From Heloderma charlesbogerti (lineage: Eukaryota > Chordata > Lepidosauria > Squamata > Helodermatidae), in assembly GCA_026122225.1 (NCBI GenBank), contig JANEZZ010002886.1, positions 1-64,000 of the forward strand: a stretch of 64,000 nucleotides of DNA, read 5' to 3'. The translations under genes were made by a program, and so were the position numbers. Each line of letters begins with the position of its first letter. The first letter of the stretch is position 1. A model generated the notes under the pieces. It worked only from the letters and a program-made list of their open reading frames with translations, had not been told where the DNA came from and searched no databases. Positions 34,790 to 46,468 of the stretch are shown here, in pieces.

Positions 34790-35219
34790 GTTGGTTTTGA
34801 CCTTTGAAACCCTATATAGTTCCAGCCCAGCCTATCTTAAGGAGTGCCTCCAGCAACACCAGACAGGCTGCTTAACAAGATCCACCTTGGATGGCCTTCT
34901 CTCTGTCCCATCAGCCAGGACAGCTAGACTGGTGAGGACGAGGGAGAGGACCTTCTCTGTGGTGGCCCCCACCTGTGGAACTCCCTCCCTAGGGAACTCC
35001 ACCATGCCTCCTCTTTAATGAGCTTCCACCATGCATTAAAAATGTGGTTGTTCAGGCAGGCATTTGGGGTAAGTTAGGGTATTTTTAGAAATATGACGTT
35101 TTTAATGTAGAATTTTATTGTTTTAAACTGTTTCTATTATTGTACATTGCCCAGAGTGGCTGGGTGACCAGCCAGATGGGCAATTAATAAATTTAATAAT
35201 AAATAAATAAATAAATAAA
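34790..35219 (+). mobile_element. L2-type LINE 3' fragment with (TAAA)n tail
   Basis: A decayed C-terminal frame (FKVLVLTFETLYSSSPAYL) is followed by GGAGAGGACCTTCTCTGTGG and a 3' untranslated part ending in a TAAA array (35196-35219). It is truncated at its 5' end. Confidence 0.75.
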
Positions 35220-36768
35220 TTTGCAAAGGATGATGAGATACCAGAAGAGCATCAAGAGTACCAGAAGAGATTCACTTGAGCACATCCACTCTGCACAGGG
35301 CTGCAAACAGGCAGGCTCACCTCACCTGTGTGAATCAACGCATCCAAGTGATCATGGTGGCACTTTTGCAGCCTCTACAATAAAGTAAATCACAGCAGTC
35401 ACATAGGCAATTCCTATATGAAGATGCCAGCTCACACAGACCTCTGCATGAGCACTGCCCTTCCACAAGTCAGCCAGGCAGTCCTGCGCTATCTTGAGGT
35501 ATTCACATGGAGGCCAACAGCTAGTTGAATCAGCCCTAGGAAGCGAGGTCTGTTTAGTACACATACATCCATAAATAAAAAGAGATGTATTAAAAATGCT
35601 GCTTATGTTATCCTGAAAGGAGTAAGGATGAGCCTTGAATTTGGACTTTTGTAAGACAGTGAGTTGATCTTCCTACTGCTACCCACTGCCTGTATAACAT
35701 AGCATGAAGCAATTACATTTCATGCCAGTGTTTGGCAAGAGCTATCTATATGCACTTGCTGGCATCAGCAGGGAATCAGCAGGGGTATTTTAATTACTAT
35801 TGTGGTGCATGTTGCAGAGCTGCAGGGAAATATGCACAAATCCTCCCTGATTGCTTTCAAAAACACTTTTTTGTTGCTGTTTTTACAATTTCAATTAATG
35901 AAAAAACCAGAGTAGATGGAAACCATCGTAGATCAGTTTGCTGACAACAGCACAATCCAATCTAGTATAGGTCATGTATTTTATATTTTAACAACAACTT
36001 GATAAGGCTAGCTGCTATAGCCACTTTGTCTTTTGCTTCTTTCTTTCTTTCTGTCTTTCTTTCTGTCTTTCTGTCTTTTTTCTTTTCCTTCATTCTCCCT
36101 AATTTTTCTGCTTTGTGCGCACACGCACACACCACAACTGAAGTTGCACAACCCGGGCACGTTTGACAGCTGCAGGATTTAAATGTCAATCAGCTCTGAA
36201 ATATATTTTTCAGCTAGGTCACTGTAGGTGTCTAGGTCTGCAGCAACTGGCAGAAATGTGCAGCTGCTAGCAGGTTGAGTAGCTGAAACATATTCAAAGC
36301 TGGTGCAGAGTTGGATTACTGCAGGGCTTGCTATGCAACTTAGCTGTATCTCATGGGTGCACTTGTCCTCCGGCTTTGGTACCCTTTGAGGAAACATCTC
36401 TCTCTTACATGCCAATCACATTATAACTGAATGGGAACAGGTCAGATGAAAATTGTCCGCAGAGGTAATCCTGTGACACAATAGACTGCTGCTTATTGGG
36501 TGAAAGGGAATGCTATCCTTTTGCAAGGGTTGCTCTTGTTGGATGCCTCTGTAGATAGCATACATTGTTTGGTTTACTAATAGTATATATGTGTGTGTGT
36601 GTGCATCAAGGTTCCTCAACAAATGACATACCTCTAAAGGTAGTTGTCATGAAACGCATGCTTCTCTCTCTGATCTGCCCCTCCCTGGTTCACAGTGTCC
36701 GGATCGGGCAAAAATCTATTCTCTCACACATAATGACAGAAATGTATAAAATTTTGCATGTTGTGGAG

Positions 36769-37045
36769 AATCATAGAATAGTAGGGTTGGAAGGGGCCTA
36801 CAAGGCCATGGAGTCCAACCCCGTGCTCACTGCAGGAATCCAAGTCAGAGCATCCCTGACAGATGGCTGTCCAGCCTCGTCTTGAATGCCTCCAGTGTGG
36901 GAGAGCCCACCACCTCCCTAGGAAATTGGTTCCATTGTCGTATTGCTCTAACAGTCAGGAAATTTTTCCTGATGTTCAGCCGGAATCTGGCTTCCAGTAG
37001 CTTGAGCCCATTATTCCGTGTCCTGCACTCTGGGATGATCGAGAA
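36769..37045 (-). mobile_element. CR1-type LINE 3' fragment
   Basis: The stretch from AATCATAGAATAGTAGGGTT through GGAGAGCCCACCACCTCCCT to CTGCACTCTGGGATGATCG is the well-known CR1 3' region in the orientation usually met reading opposite to the element. No ORF remains. Confidence 0.75.
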
Positions 37046-37089
37046 GAGAAAGCGGGTAGGGAGCAGTTTTTCTCTCCCCCCTCCTCATA

Positions 37090-37385
37090 ATACTCAAACC
37101 GGGGGTCATCCAGTGAAGCTAAATGATTGTAAATTCAGAACAGACAAGAGGAAGTGCTTCTTCAAACAGCGCATACTTAAATTAAGGAATTCACTGTTTT
37201 TGGCTACCACCTCAGATGGTTTTAAAAGGTGATTAGTCAAATTCATGGAGGATGAGGCTATCAATGGCTACTAGTCGTGATGGCTATATAATATCTTCAA
37301 TATTGGAGACAGTATGGTTGTGAATAGCAGTTGCTGGAGAACGGCAGTGGGAGATCCAGCAGCGTTCTTCTTATACACATGCGAA
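37090..37385 (+). repeat. Interspersed repeat fragment (GGGGGTCATCCA family)
   Basis: Contains AACCGGGGGTCATCCAGTGA, then TTCATGGAGGATGAGGCTAT and CAATGGCTACTAGTCGTGAT. It is a diverged copy of the family whose later part surrounds the intact BovB (5590-5690 and 8909-9047). Class uncertain. Confidence 0.55.
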
Positions 37386-37519
37386 CATAAGAGCAAAATG
37401 AAACTGTGTTCCCCAATCATTGTAAGGTTTGTCAAATAGACAAATGGTTTGTCAAATTGTCAATTTTAAGAGATCGGGTGCCATGCTTTAGATGTGGGTC
37501 AAACAAAACTGGATAACAT

Positions 37520-37868
37520 CCAGAATGCCCAATAGAATAAAGAGATAGAGTCTCAGGATGTTGAAAAATATGTAGTTTTATTCCCTACGTGTTTCAGCTC
37601 TAAATAATATATATGGGCCTTCTTCAGGGGTCTGTATTTCTAAAAGTGCCTGCAGAGATCTCTGAAAAAGATAGGCTCCAAGATGAATCCTGCAAAACTG
37701 GGAGACTATCTTTTTCAGAGATCTCTGCAGGCACTTTTAGAAATACAGACCCCTGAAGAAGGCCCATATATATTATTCAGGGCTGAAACATGTAGGGCTA
37801 CTCATTGGAATAAAGCTACATATTTTTTCAACATCCTGAGACGTCATCTCTTTGTTCCATTGTGCAGT
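37520..37868. repeat. Near-perfect inverted repeat, arms about 155-160 bp
   Basis: The left arm (37520-37674) and right arm (37706-37868) are close inverted copies around a spacer of about 30 bp. The arms share CAGAGATCTCTGCAGGCACT and CAGACCCCTGAAGAAGGCCC. The right arm has about 10 extra bases (CTACTCATTG near 37800). It may be a foldback transposon or two head-to-head insertions of one repeat. As RNA it would form a long stem. Confidence 0.8.
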
Positions 37869-38199
37869 TTAGATTTGCAAAATGTGTCATCTCATGCTTG
37901 TTCCTTACCCACAGTGGAACCAGCAAAGCATGTGCAACCTGCAGAACTGGTTTCCAACATTCCATGGCAAGTTTGACTACAGCTCTCATTCATTGCTGCA
38001 GTGTCTAACCTACAACTGGAGGGAGTAAGAAGCTTCTATCTCAATATACCCTTATTTTTTCCTGAGGAGACTCAGAAAAGGTGCTTCAATAGGGCACTTA
38101 TTGGCTCAGTGTGTGAGAATCCTAGTACTGGCTAGTCAATCACTGTCAAATCATGTTATAGTGACCAACCTCATCTACCAGCTCTCAATTAATACAAAG

Positions 38200-38626
38200 T
38201 AGAGATGGGTGAGATCTCCCAAGCTCATTTTGGATTAACTCAGAAATTATTCAAGACCTCCTGAAAAAATTCAGAAGATCTCATATCATTTTTCTGAGCC
38301 CATCTGAGGCCTGGAAAAATGACCAAAGTCTCCTAAACTTCCCTCAATATTAAATCTCCTTTGCATTGCAATAGGGGCAGAATTCAGGGGTTGCAGGGGC
38401 AAAGACTTTTTTTGCCACCATAGCCTCTGAATTCTGCTCCTGTTCAATATAATGGAACAACATTGCTCCTTTATATAGGAGAAAATTAGGAAACCCAAGA
38501 AGATAGCAATTCTTCAAATCAGAGAGAACTGGGAGGCTTATAAACCTTTCCTTTGAAAAAGGCTTTCATGATACCCCAAAGTACTTTGCCAAGACTGGCT
38601 TCAGATAACTTTTTTTGACATCTCTA
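38200..38626. mobile_element. hAT-type miniature element, perfect 8-bp duplication
   Basis: The 427-bp element has ends TAGAGATGGGTGAGATC and GACATCTCTA, and a perfect duplication ATACAAAG at 38192-38199 and 38627-38634. It is non-coding. The termini group it with 16465, 45211 and 49957. Confidence 0.88.
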
Positions 38627-38729
38627 ATACAAAGATAATTCACAAAATCCAGATTGCAACCTAAATGAGATAGTTTTTTCTTAAGAGATCTACAGCAGGA
38701 AGGAGACTTCCAGTTCCAACCTTCTTGTG

Positions 38730-38950
38730 TTGGACTGGGAGCTGGGGGATCCAGGTTCTAGTCCCCACTCGGCCATGGAAGCTCACTGGGTGACTTTGGG
38801 CCAGTCACACACTCTCAGCCCAACCTACCTCACAGGGTTGTTGTTGTGAGGATAAAATGGAGAGGAGGAGAATAATGTAAGCCGCCTTGGGTGCCTTGCA
38901 AGAGGAAAAAAGGCGGAATATAAATGCAATAATAAATAAAATAAATAAAT
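38730..38950 (+). mobile_element. tRNA-derived SINE, plus strand
   Basis: It has a tRNA-like head with box B AGGTTCTAGTCCCC, the middle CCTCACAGGGTTGTTGTTGTG and AGCCGCCTTGGGTGCCTTGC, and ends in an A-rich ATAAATAAA tail. It is very close to the SINE at 63729-63981 and the same strand. Box A is partly lost. Confidence 0.82.
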
Positions 38951-39774
38951 TATGTTAAAAACGATGCACGCTTGACCTGCAACATCATGGGGAGGAAGGA
39001 GGGAAGACTGAAATGGCTGAGCTTCTGTCCACCATGGAAGCCCCTAAAGAGACAGGAATTCCAACCAGGGAAGCATATGGAAATGCGAGACAAAATGTTG
39101 TAGCCAAATTCATCTCTTCTGTATAGTTTGGATCAGAAATAGTGTATTTAGCATGAGACAAAAAAAAAGCTTGGCTAGTCTCGCCTGGTTCTTCCTTCCC
39201 TTAGCCCATGATAAATTAGTCTTAAGGTGTTTTGGGACATGAATTAATGAATTCATTAGAAAGCTAAGGAAAGAGGTAAACAAGAAAGAAAAAAGAAAGA
39301 TCCAGCCATACTATATCTATAATAACCCTAAAACGTATGTTGTATAGAAAAATTCAAACATCTGATGAAAACTTTCCTAGTTCCTCATAGTTTTGTATGT
39401 TAAACTTAATTCTTAATCCTTTTTTGCCTCTTGAATTCTGGTATTTGGTCTATTAGCTTTTCTGTACCTGAACCTTTAATAACATTTGTTGCACTCTTGT
39501 AAATATTCAAGGACATATACCTCAGTTTTACTCTGTAGATTAAGATACCTTAAGATTTTACTCATTATACAGGGTAAAACAAGAGTTGAACATATGAGAA
39601 TTAAAGGGCCGGGCCTACCATTATGGAAAGTAAGATGGCTGCCTCAGGCAGCAGATTTTGGGTGTCATGAAAAGGCAGAAAATTAAAGGTTGTTTGTTAT
39701 CATTGTATTTTACTGCAAAGCAGAGTAGAGAAACCTCTCCATATGTTGGATTGTCACATGGAGGGGGATAAACC

Positions 39775-39935
39775 GGGCAGCCCTGTAGAGTCAGAAAATT
39801 GGTCCATCTAGACCAGTGCTGTTGTTACTGACTTGCAGCAACAGTTCATGCAGCTATTTTTTCCCAGCCCTGCTACTAGAGGTGGCAGGAAATGAACCTG
39901 GGACAAAGAATGTGCTATACAAGTAAACCACAGGC
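39775..39935. repeat. Old interspersed repeat fragment
   Basis: The motifs TTGGTCCATCTAGACCAGTG and GTGGCAGGAAATGAACCTGG mark a reptile repeat related to the outer repeat at 31888. Class unknown. No ORF. Confidence 0.45.
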
Positions 39936-41670
39936 CCTTCCACCTGGGGTGCATTCAAATGAAATATTGATCATGCAAAATATGTCTTGTAAAGTCACCT
40001 TGTGAAAAAGTAGTCATATCAAAACCTAACAAAACCAATATAAATAAATCTTCATTTGCCCAGTCTGTTTGTGGCTGATTATGCAATCTATTATGGATAG
40101 TTTGGGCAGCCAGGCTCTCTCTCAGGTCCAGATTCTGAAGCTTATTATTGATGTTTTTAATGTGTGTGTGCTTGTCAGGTTGAGATGAGAGGGGTTAAGA
40201 TTAGGATTACAATCCTTCAAACAAGCTGTTTGAATTCAGTTGACTTCAGTGGAATTCAAGCAGCCAAAGGTTACGTGGGACTCCTGCCAAAGAATAGTGG
40301 GAAAATGGCAGCCTATTTTATTGGGACATGTGTTTGTACCATCTTGATCAGTGCCAGCTCTGGGTTTTTAAGGGCCCTTGCACAAATTCCCCTCAGTGTC
40401 ATGAATCAGGACTCTGACCCCTTGTCCTCAGAATAAGAGGTGTTAGAGTTAAATGGGAGAGGGCTCAGCCATGGAAAGGTGTCATGAGGCTTCCATCTTC
40501 CCAGGACCCAGTTCTTCAAAAAGTTTCCAGGGGTCAGCTCCCCTGTGTCCAGAGAAGGTTGCATTACTGTCTTCAGACAAAGGCCATGAGGACACTAGCA
40601 TGCCATAGCCATTCCCACAGTCTCACAGCCTGAATTTGCTAAAACAGGTCAGGGCCCTTTAAGAGATCAAGCCTCAGTAGGGAGGTGGGGCTAATCAACC
40701 TAAATCTACACCATTATTTAAGCCTCAGTCTTACTCTGCTCCTTGTTAGAGCAAAGTATAGACAACCCTCTCTGACTTCCATCCCCAGCGCCACTTGGAG
40801 CTTTCCATCCTGCTGATCTAGTCCTATTCCTGTAACCTTGCTGATTGTTCCAGAACCCTGACCTTGAGGGGAAAAATCCAGTCCATAGATGAACTCTGCA
40901 ACCATGGCCTCACCAACACTTAAATCATGCTAAGCCTTACAGCAGAGGCAGAATAAAACACTCAATGGGCTCACCTCCCTCAGTGAGCCTACCTTCCTAC
41001 TGCCATTGTCACTTGCTCCTCATCCTCTTTCTCGTCATTACCACCACTTGCTTGTTTGATAGGCAGAAATCCAGTGAGCAAGTAGGTACTGGCATCTACT
41101 GATTCTCTTTCTCACCACCTCCATTGTCTGGGGCAGAGTGAGAGGCAGGGAAACAAATAGGCTGCAAACCTCTTAGAGGTATATTTTAAAATATGGTAAG
41201 CAGTATAAAAATCTATTAAATGATTGAGTGTCAGTTTTTGGTAGAAAGGCAGGGTATAAATCAAATCAATCAAATAATAAAATGGTGAAGAGGAGGAGCA
41301 ACTCCAAGGGGCTCTTGTCAGTAGGCCTCTGCTGGGGCCTCTCCTACCATTGCTGCCAGCCCTGAGCTTACATTCCCTTATATTCTTTTTATAACACTTT
41401 CAAAATTATAACCAGCCAGAAATCCTCTTTCTTTAAATAAACAGCCAAACTATTGGGGTCTCTCTTTTTTGCTTTTCCATCTCTTGGAAATGCAAGCAAA
41501 ACGAAAAGGGCTCTTGGCAACCGACCATCCAGATAAATATGCCAGACTCCTTACAGACAGAATTGTTTAGAGAAGTGCTTTGGCTATTAAAATGTTGGTC
41601 TTAAATATAGCAGAAACTATAGGAGAAGTACATTCATCATATAGAATTTGTTGTTGTGTGCATACAGAAG

Positions 41671-41707
<37 letters not shown>

Positions 41708-42516
41708 TTCATTCCCCCTAGGCTGATATAACAAACTATATGACAGATGGGTCAAGTCCTGATTTGCAGTATTCTAACATTTGGAACAGCAAAGTAACAT
41801 ATTTGATAGAACTGGCAAGTTTTTATATATGATTCAACCCAGAATATAAAAGCCACTAGAATTCCAAGAGGAAAATAATGAGCTGGAAACAATCAGAAAC
41901 CACACATTTTAGAAAAAAGTGAGAGATTTGAGTACGTATTTAAATTGCACAAAGAATGCTGTACAGCTATCTTTTTAGCCTGAAATGTGTTATAAATTTT
42001 TTAGAATGCTACCAGTCTTTGCAAAGCAATTCATTTTTGTGCCTCCCTCTTTTTTCAATTAATAAAATTAACAATATCTAGAAGAAATCTATAGTAGGCA
42101 ATATTTCTTGCGACTATATGGGTGCAAAAGGCAGGCAATGCTATTTCACATTTGACACATGCGGATGAAGTTTTTTTTAAAAAAAAACAACCACCACCAC
42201 CAACTAATTGACTGTACTAAAATCCTGCTTTTTGCACTTGGCTACATGAAATAACAATTAGCATTCACACTGAATTTTAAGCATCCTAGATTGTGAAATC
42301 TCAAAGCATAGTGGAATCTGTCGACTTCAGAAAAAAATGTTTGTTGTCATAATTGTGTAGTACTTGAGTTGACGATAAGCAAAACAGCAGCTATTCCATT
42401 TGTACTTTTATCATTTCTGCTTACTTTTCGTTCAAAGTTTTCATCTTTTTTTGTCACTGTTTATGAAGTCGTGTGTGTCTTTACTTTTACTGTCTCTCTA
42501 CGTCATTCACAAACAG

Positions 42517-42621
42517 CTCGATCTTCAGTGCCCAAGCCCCCCGCTGGGCCCACTCCATCCATTCAAACGCAGACTGACATGATAAATCAGATGCTGAAAG
42601 GCATACCTAAGCAAACACAAA
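42517..42621 (+). CDS. CADPS: Candidate CADPS cassette exon 3 (35 aa, Pro/Gln-rich)
   Basis: A 105-nt segment sits between a pyrimidine-rich acceptor (TTACTTTTACTGTCTCTCTA, then CAAACAG) and a GT donor (CAAA|GTACTG). Entered in phase 1 it gives Ala (after the constant exon or microexon) or Pro (after cassette 1), then RSSVPKPPAGPTPSIQTQTD and MINQMLKGIPKQTQ. It leaves in phase 1, making Lys with the next exon. Length, both phases and the absence of stops fit the neighbouring cassettes, and its GC-rich codons contrast with the intron. I do not firmly recall this peptide from known CAPS1 isoforms. The donor is not strong. Confidence 0.6.
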
Positions 42622-45600
42622 GTACTGTAATAGTTTTCCTTCCTTTTATTTAATGATTTTCTAGTTTAGCCTTTTTCTCATTAATTTACTGTGGTTTAGA
42701 TTTTACGAGCCTAGTCTCAAGCATAGGCTTTTAATTGAGACATTCCTAGTGCAGAGCTTCTAGAAATACCATTAGTTTCAAAATGCCCACATTTTTTGTC
42801 TAGCCATGTCTGACATATGCAACATTTCGAAATACCAACGTCAGCACAAAATAACATTGTTGTTGCATAACATTTTGCATGAGATATGTGAATCTGTATT
42901 ATTTAAATGATGTATGAAAATATCAAGAAGTATGTTGTTTCATTGACCAGTACTCCAGCTATTTGCACATAACATGATTTACTCATACTGAAGAATTTAT
43001 CCACCTGCCCGCCGCAAAAAAACGTTAAAACCAAAAGAAAACTTGAGAGGGATCTACATTTTATCTTGAGACAGATTATTGCAGAAAAGCTTGTTATTAC
43101 ATATTTGCAGTCCAGCCTCTCCACAGGTTTGATGTAAGTGGACATTACCACTCCAACCAAGTGCCTGTAGTGTGGCAGATTGTTGTCCGTCAGAACTTTT
43201 AAAACGTCCTCCTGTCCTGCCAATACCCTTCTTTCCTTGGCCTCAGAAGCACGCAAAATTTTCCATTTAATAAAAATAGTATGATTTATAACAGAACAAC
43301 ATACAAATTATATTATTTTAGTCTGATTCAGAAAATCATTTCACAATAATGATCTCAGTCACTGTGAACGTAGATCCATAACTTTAATTTTCAGTGTGGG
43401 ATAAATAGACTGCATAATGCACCATTGTATACTATACATTTTATAGTAAGGATATGTTCAGCTGAAGTCTTAAAAATTATTGAGAAATACTGGAATTTTT
43501 AAGAGAATTATTTATAAAGGTCCTGATTCAACATAGACCTTAAGGCTTCAGTCCTGTACCCACTTACCTGGGAGTAATCCCCATTGAACTCAGTGGGACA
43601 GAACTATATATGTTCTGAGTTGACATATATAGGATTGCGCTGTCACAGAGTATCCTATGGGTTTGAGTAGGGAGAAATCCATGGAGGAGCTACTGTCACT
43701 TCCTATGCCTTGTCACGCGCATGCTGACCAGGGCAGAAGTGGAAAATATTCAATTTTTTCTGTCTTTTTTCTTCCCTGTTTGCCCTTATCTTTTCAGGGC
43801 TGGCATAGCTGTCCTGCCAGGGCTGGCATAGTTGTCCTGCCATGTCAGTGTGTGTGCGTGTGTGTGTGTGTGTGTGTTGGGGGAATGGGAAGGCTTTGGA
43901 TCTGCAGATCCAATGTCTCCTTTGATCCACCCCAGCACAACTCTTCCCCCCACCCCATCATTGGAGCACTGATACTGGAGGTGCTATGGCACAGAGGAGG
44001 TTGCTGCTGCTGCAGTGAGAATTCCTCCAGTAGTGGCCCTCTGCAGAGAACATTTTGTCATGAAGATTTCGACCCTTGTAAAACAAAGCCCCCCCACACA
44101 CATTTCCGCACTGTTTCAAGGGGGCACAAAAGGGAGTATAAATGTTCAGTTGTGGCCACTGACATCCCTAAAACATATTCAGAATTCCCCAGTCCAGCAC
44201 TCTATTCTTAATGACCTGGCATTGCAGCAGCACCCAAGGGTGAATCTCTTTGCAGCAAGTGCTTGAGCGCCATTTTTTTCTTTGCCTCAAGTTAGCTGTC
44301 TTCATCCTGGCAACAGTGATGTCATCGCATAGCCAGATCTGACTAGATACATAATAATGTCACTTTTGCTTGAAAGAAGGACAGTTTGTGCGGGGAGATG
44401 GTGCCGAAACAGCATCTACTCAGGGCTTCAGACAACAGCAAAGGAACACAGTAAAAGATCTGGTGATCTTTCACAAATGTTTTGGGATTCCCCAAATGCC
44501 CTTATTGAACAAAAAACATTGACCCCTAAAAATTCAGCATAACAGTAGTTGTCAGTTCAAAATCCAGAGAGGTCGCCTGTACCTTCAAGGGTTGCATCGA
44601 ACAAAAAATTTGTTTTGTGCGATTTGCCCCACCATTGTCATGCAGAACTGCAATGGGAAAAAGCCACGGAAGGCGAAATTATTCATGCCTCTATAATACA
44701 TTATTATTCTGGGATGACCCAAGCTTCTGATAAAAAGATGCTTTACAGCATCTTTCATGCCTGCTATCAGAATATAATAGGAAAGCTTAAGGAATTTTTA
44801 TATTTGTGAGTTCTGACCTGATCCGTACCTCCTGGACTAATGTGCAGAACTGAGTTATCCTCTGACTTTTCCCTGTGTGATGTTCACAGAGTTCTCGGCT
44901 CAAAAAAATGTATCAAAATGCTTTTTAAATTGCATATTTTGAGAGAGAATATGCATAGACATGTGCATTTTTAGAGAGAATATAAATACATATTTAAATA
45001 CGAATTTTTGTGCAGATGTTTTTTTACGTTTTCAGATTAATGGAACTAACGGACATATGGGTAAACACATGGAAAAGTGATAGGGACCAGAAATAAAATG
45101 ATTCATTCACTCCTAATGTATCACTGATTTGGCATTTGGTTTTGGAAGATGTGAACGAAGGGCTTGCCTCTTTGAACTCTCATGAGAGTACGTTGGAGGG
45201 TAGTGTAAGGAAGGGATGGGTGAATCTGTCAATCTCAGTCTTGTCTAGATCACTGGTATTTTAAGGTCAAGCTTATCCCATCCTGTTCCCAGATAAACTT
45301 GTGATTGTTTTAAAAAGAGATCTGTGCAGAAATTCATATTTTTAATGCACATGTTTTTGCTAATGTATGTATTTTTAGTGCATTTCAAATGTACGCACTT
45401 TTTCCATTGTTATAATACATTTGGTGGGCACATTTCCCAAATATATACATTTTGTGTGGACTTTCCCTGTAATATGCACATTTTTGTGGACATTTTCCTT
45501 CAGATGAGGTGCATTGCAAAGCTCTCAAAAATGCAAATTTTGGTATGCAACTCTGTCTCAGCTCGCTTAAAGGCTTGGGAGGTGCAAATTGGGTACATCC

Positions 45601-46361
45601 ATAAAAAACATGCTATGGAGCAAATTTCTCACCCATCCCTAGTGTAAGGTGGGAAGTAAGCAGGTAGTAGTTCCTTTTTACATTGCCTCTAGTAATAACT
45701 ATACCTTTGTACACATTCAGGTCACATTCACACATTACATATGTGTTCCACTTTCCAGAGGTCACTTGCTCTGCTAAGGAGAAGCCACTTCCTGCTGAAC
45801 CACATACACTCGTAAGAATAAGTGGTCACTGCAAACACCCTCCTGCTCTTGCAAATTTAGATTTAATATAATATATACCCACTGATGTCAGCTGGGATGA
45901 ATTAGCTTAAATCCAGTACTCCAACATCATAGATTACTTGATCATCTTATATAATATACAAAATTGTAACTTTGTTCAAGATCCATAGAATAAACATATG
46001 TATCCATAAACTCTGAAATCAAATGTTCTCTATGCAGATAATACCAAGATGCTGTCTCTAGGAAATGTAAATTTCTCAATTTCAACTCCTTACTTGCTAT
46101 CATCTCAAGTGCAAAGTAAAACAATTTGTACCGCATATTTAAATTCAAAGCTGGAGCACTGTTTTCATGGTATAACAACAAACGTGGCTTTATGGTTTGC
46201 TCAGTACTAACTACATAGCATTTTAACCCTTGCATGATGTAGAATTTAAAATTACTATTATTAAGTATTCTGTTATTGTTTTAATTAACCACCTAATCTA
46301 TTGGCCTTACATTGAGCCTATCCTATCTCACTCCATTTTAATTCAAGTTCTTGTACTACAG
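42622..46361 (+). other. CADPS: CADPS intron, 3.7 kb
   Basis: Contains a (TG)n run at 43847-43877, a short reptile repeat at about 43545-43645 (TTACCTGGGAGTAATCCCCA) and the hAT-type element at 45211. The rest (42622-43540, 43880-45200, 45650-46350) shows no gene or clear repeat. Confidence 0.75.
45211..45641. mobile_element. hAT-type miniature element, perfect 8-bp duplication
   Basis: The 431-bp element begins AAGGGATGGGTGAATCTG and ends CTCACCCATCCCTA. A perfect GTGTAAGG duplication lies at 45203-45210 and 45642-45649. The interior is AT-rich and non-coding, with repeated GCATTT-like words. Confidence 0.88.
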
Positions 46362-46468
46362 AAAATGTAGGTCGGTTAGTCACACCTGCCAAAAAGCTAG
46401 AAGATACAATTCGCTTGGCGGAATTGGTAATTGAAGTTCTACAACAGAATGAAGAACATCATGCAGAG
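46362..46468 (+). CDS. CADPS: CADPS exon ([21 protein letters not shown]..)
   Basis: The 107-nt exon lies between TTGTACTACAG and GAG|GTGAGC. Its first two bases AA complete Glu, Gln or Lys depending on the upstream exon. It then reads [20 protein letters not shown], followed by [15 protein letters not shown], and ends in phase 0. This is the constant exon on the 3' side of the cassette block. As I recall the family, the [15 protein letters not shown] wording is CADPS (CAPS1) rather than CADPS2. Confidence 0.96.

Larger units (their letters stand above)
28935..42516 (+). other. CADPS: CADPS intron, 13.6 kb, repeat-rich
   Basis: Holds the foldback, hAT-type, BovB, L2, CR1 and SINE features listed below. 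Stretches 30050-31500, 35230-36760 and 39940-42510 show no gene or well-delimited transposon beyond simple repeats: (TA)n at 30763-30792, a C/T-rich CTTT tract at about 36036-36084 and (AT)n at 41673-41704. Confidence 0.7.

Noticed and set aside
43657..44211. 184-codon + strand frame
   Set aside because: It includes a TG microsatellite translated as Cys-Val repeats, and no domain or splice context supports it.
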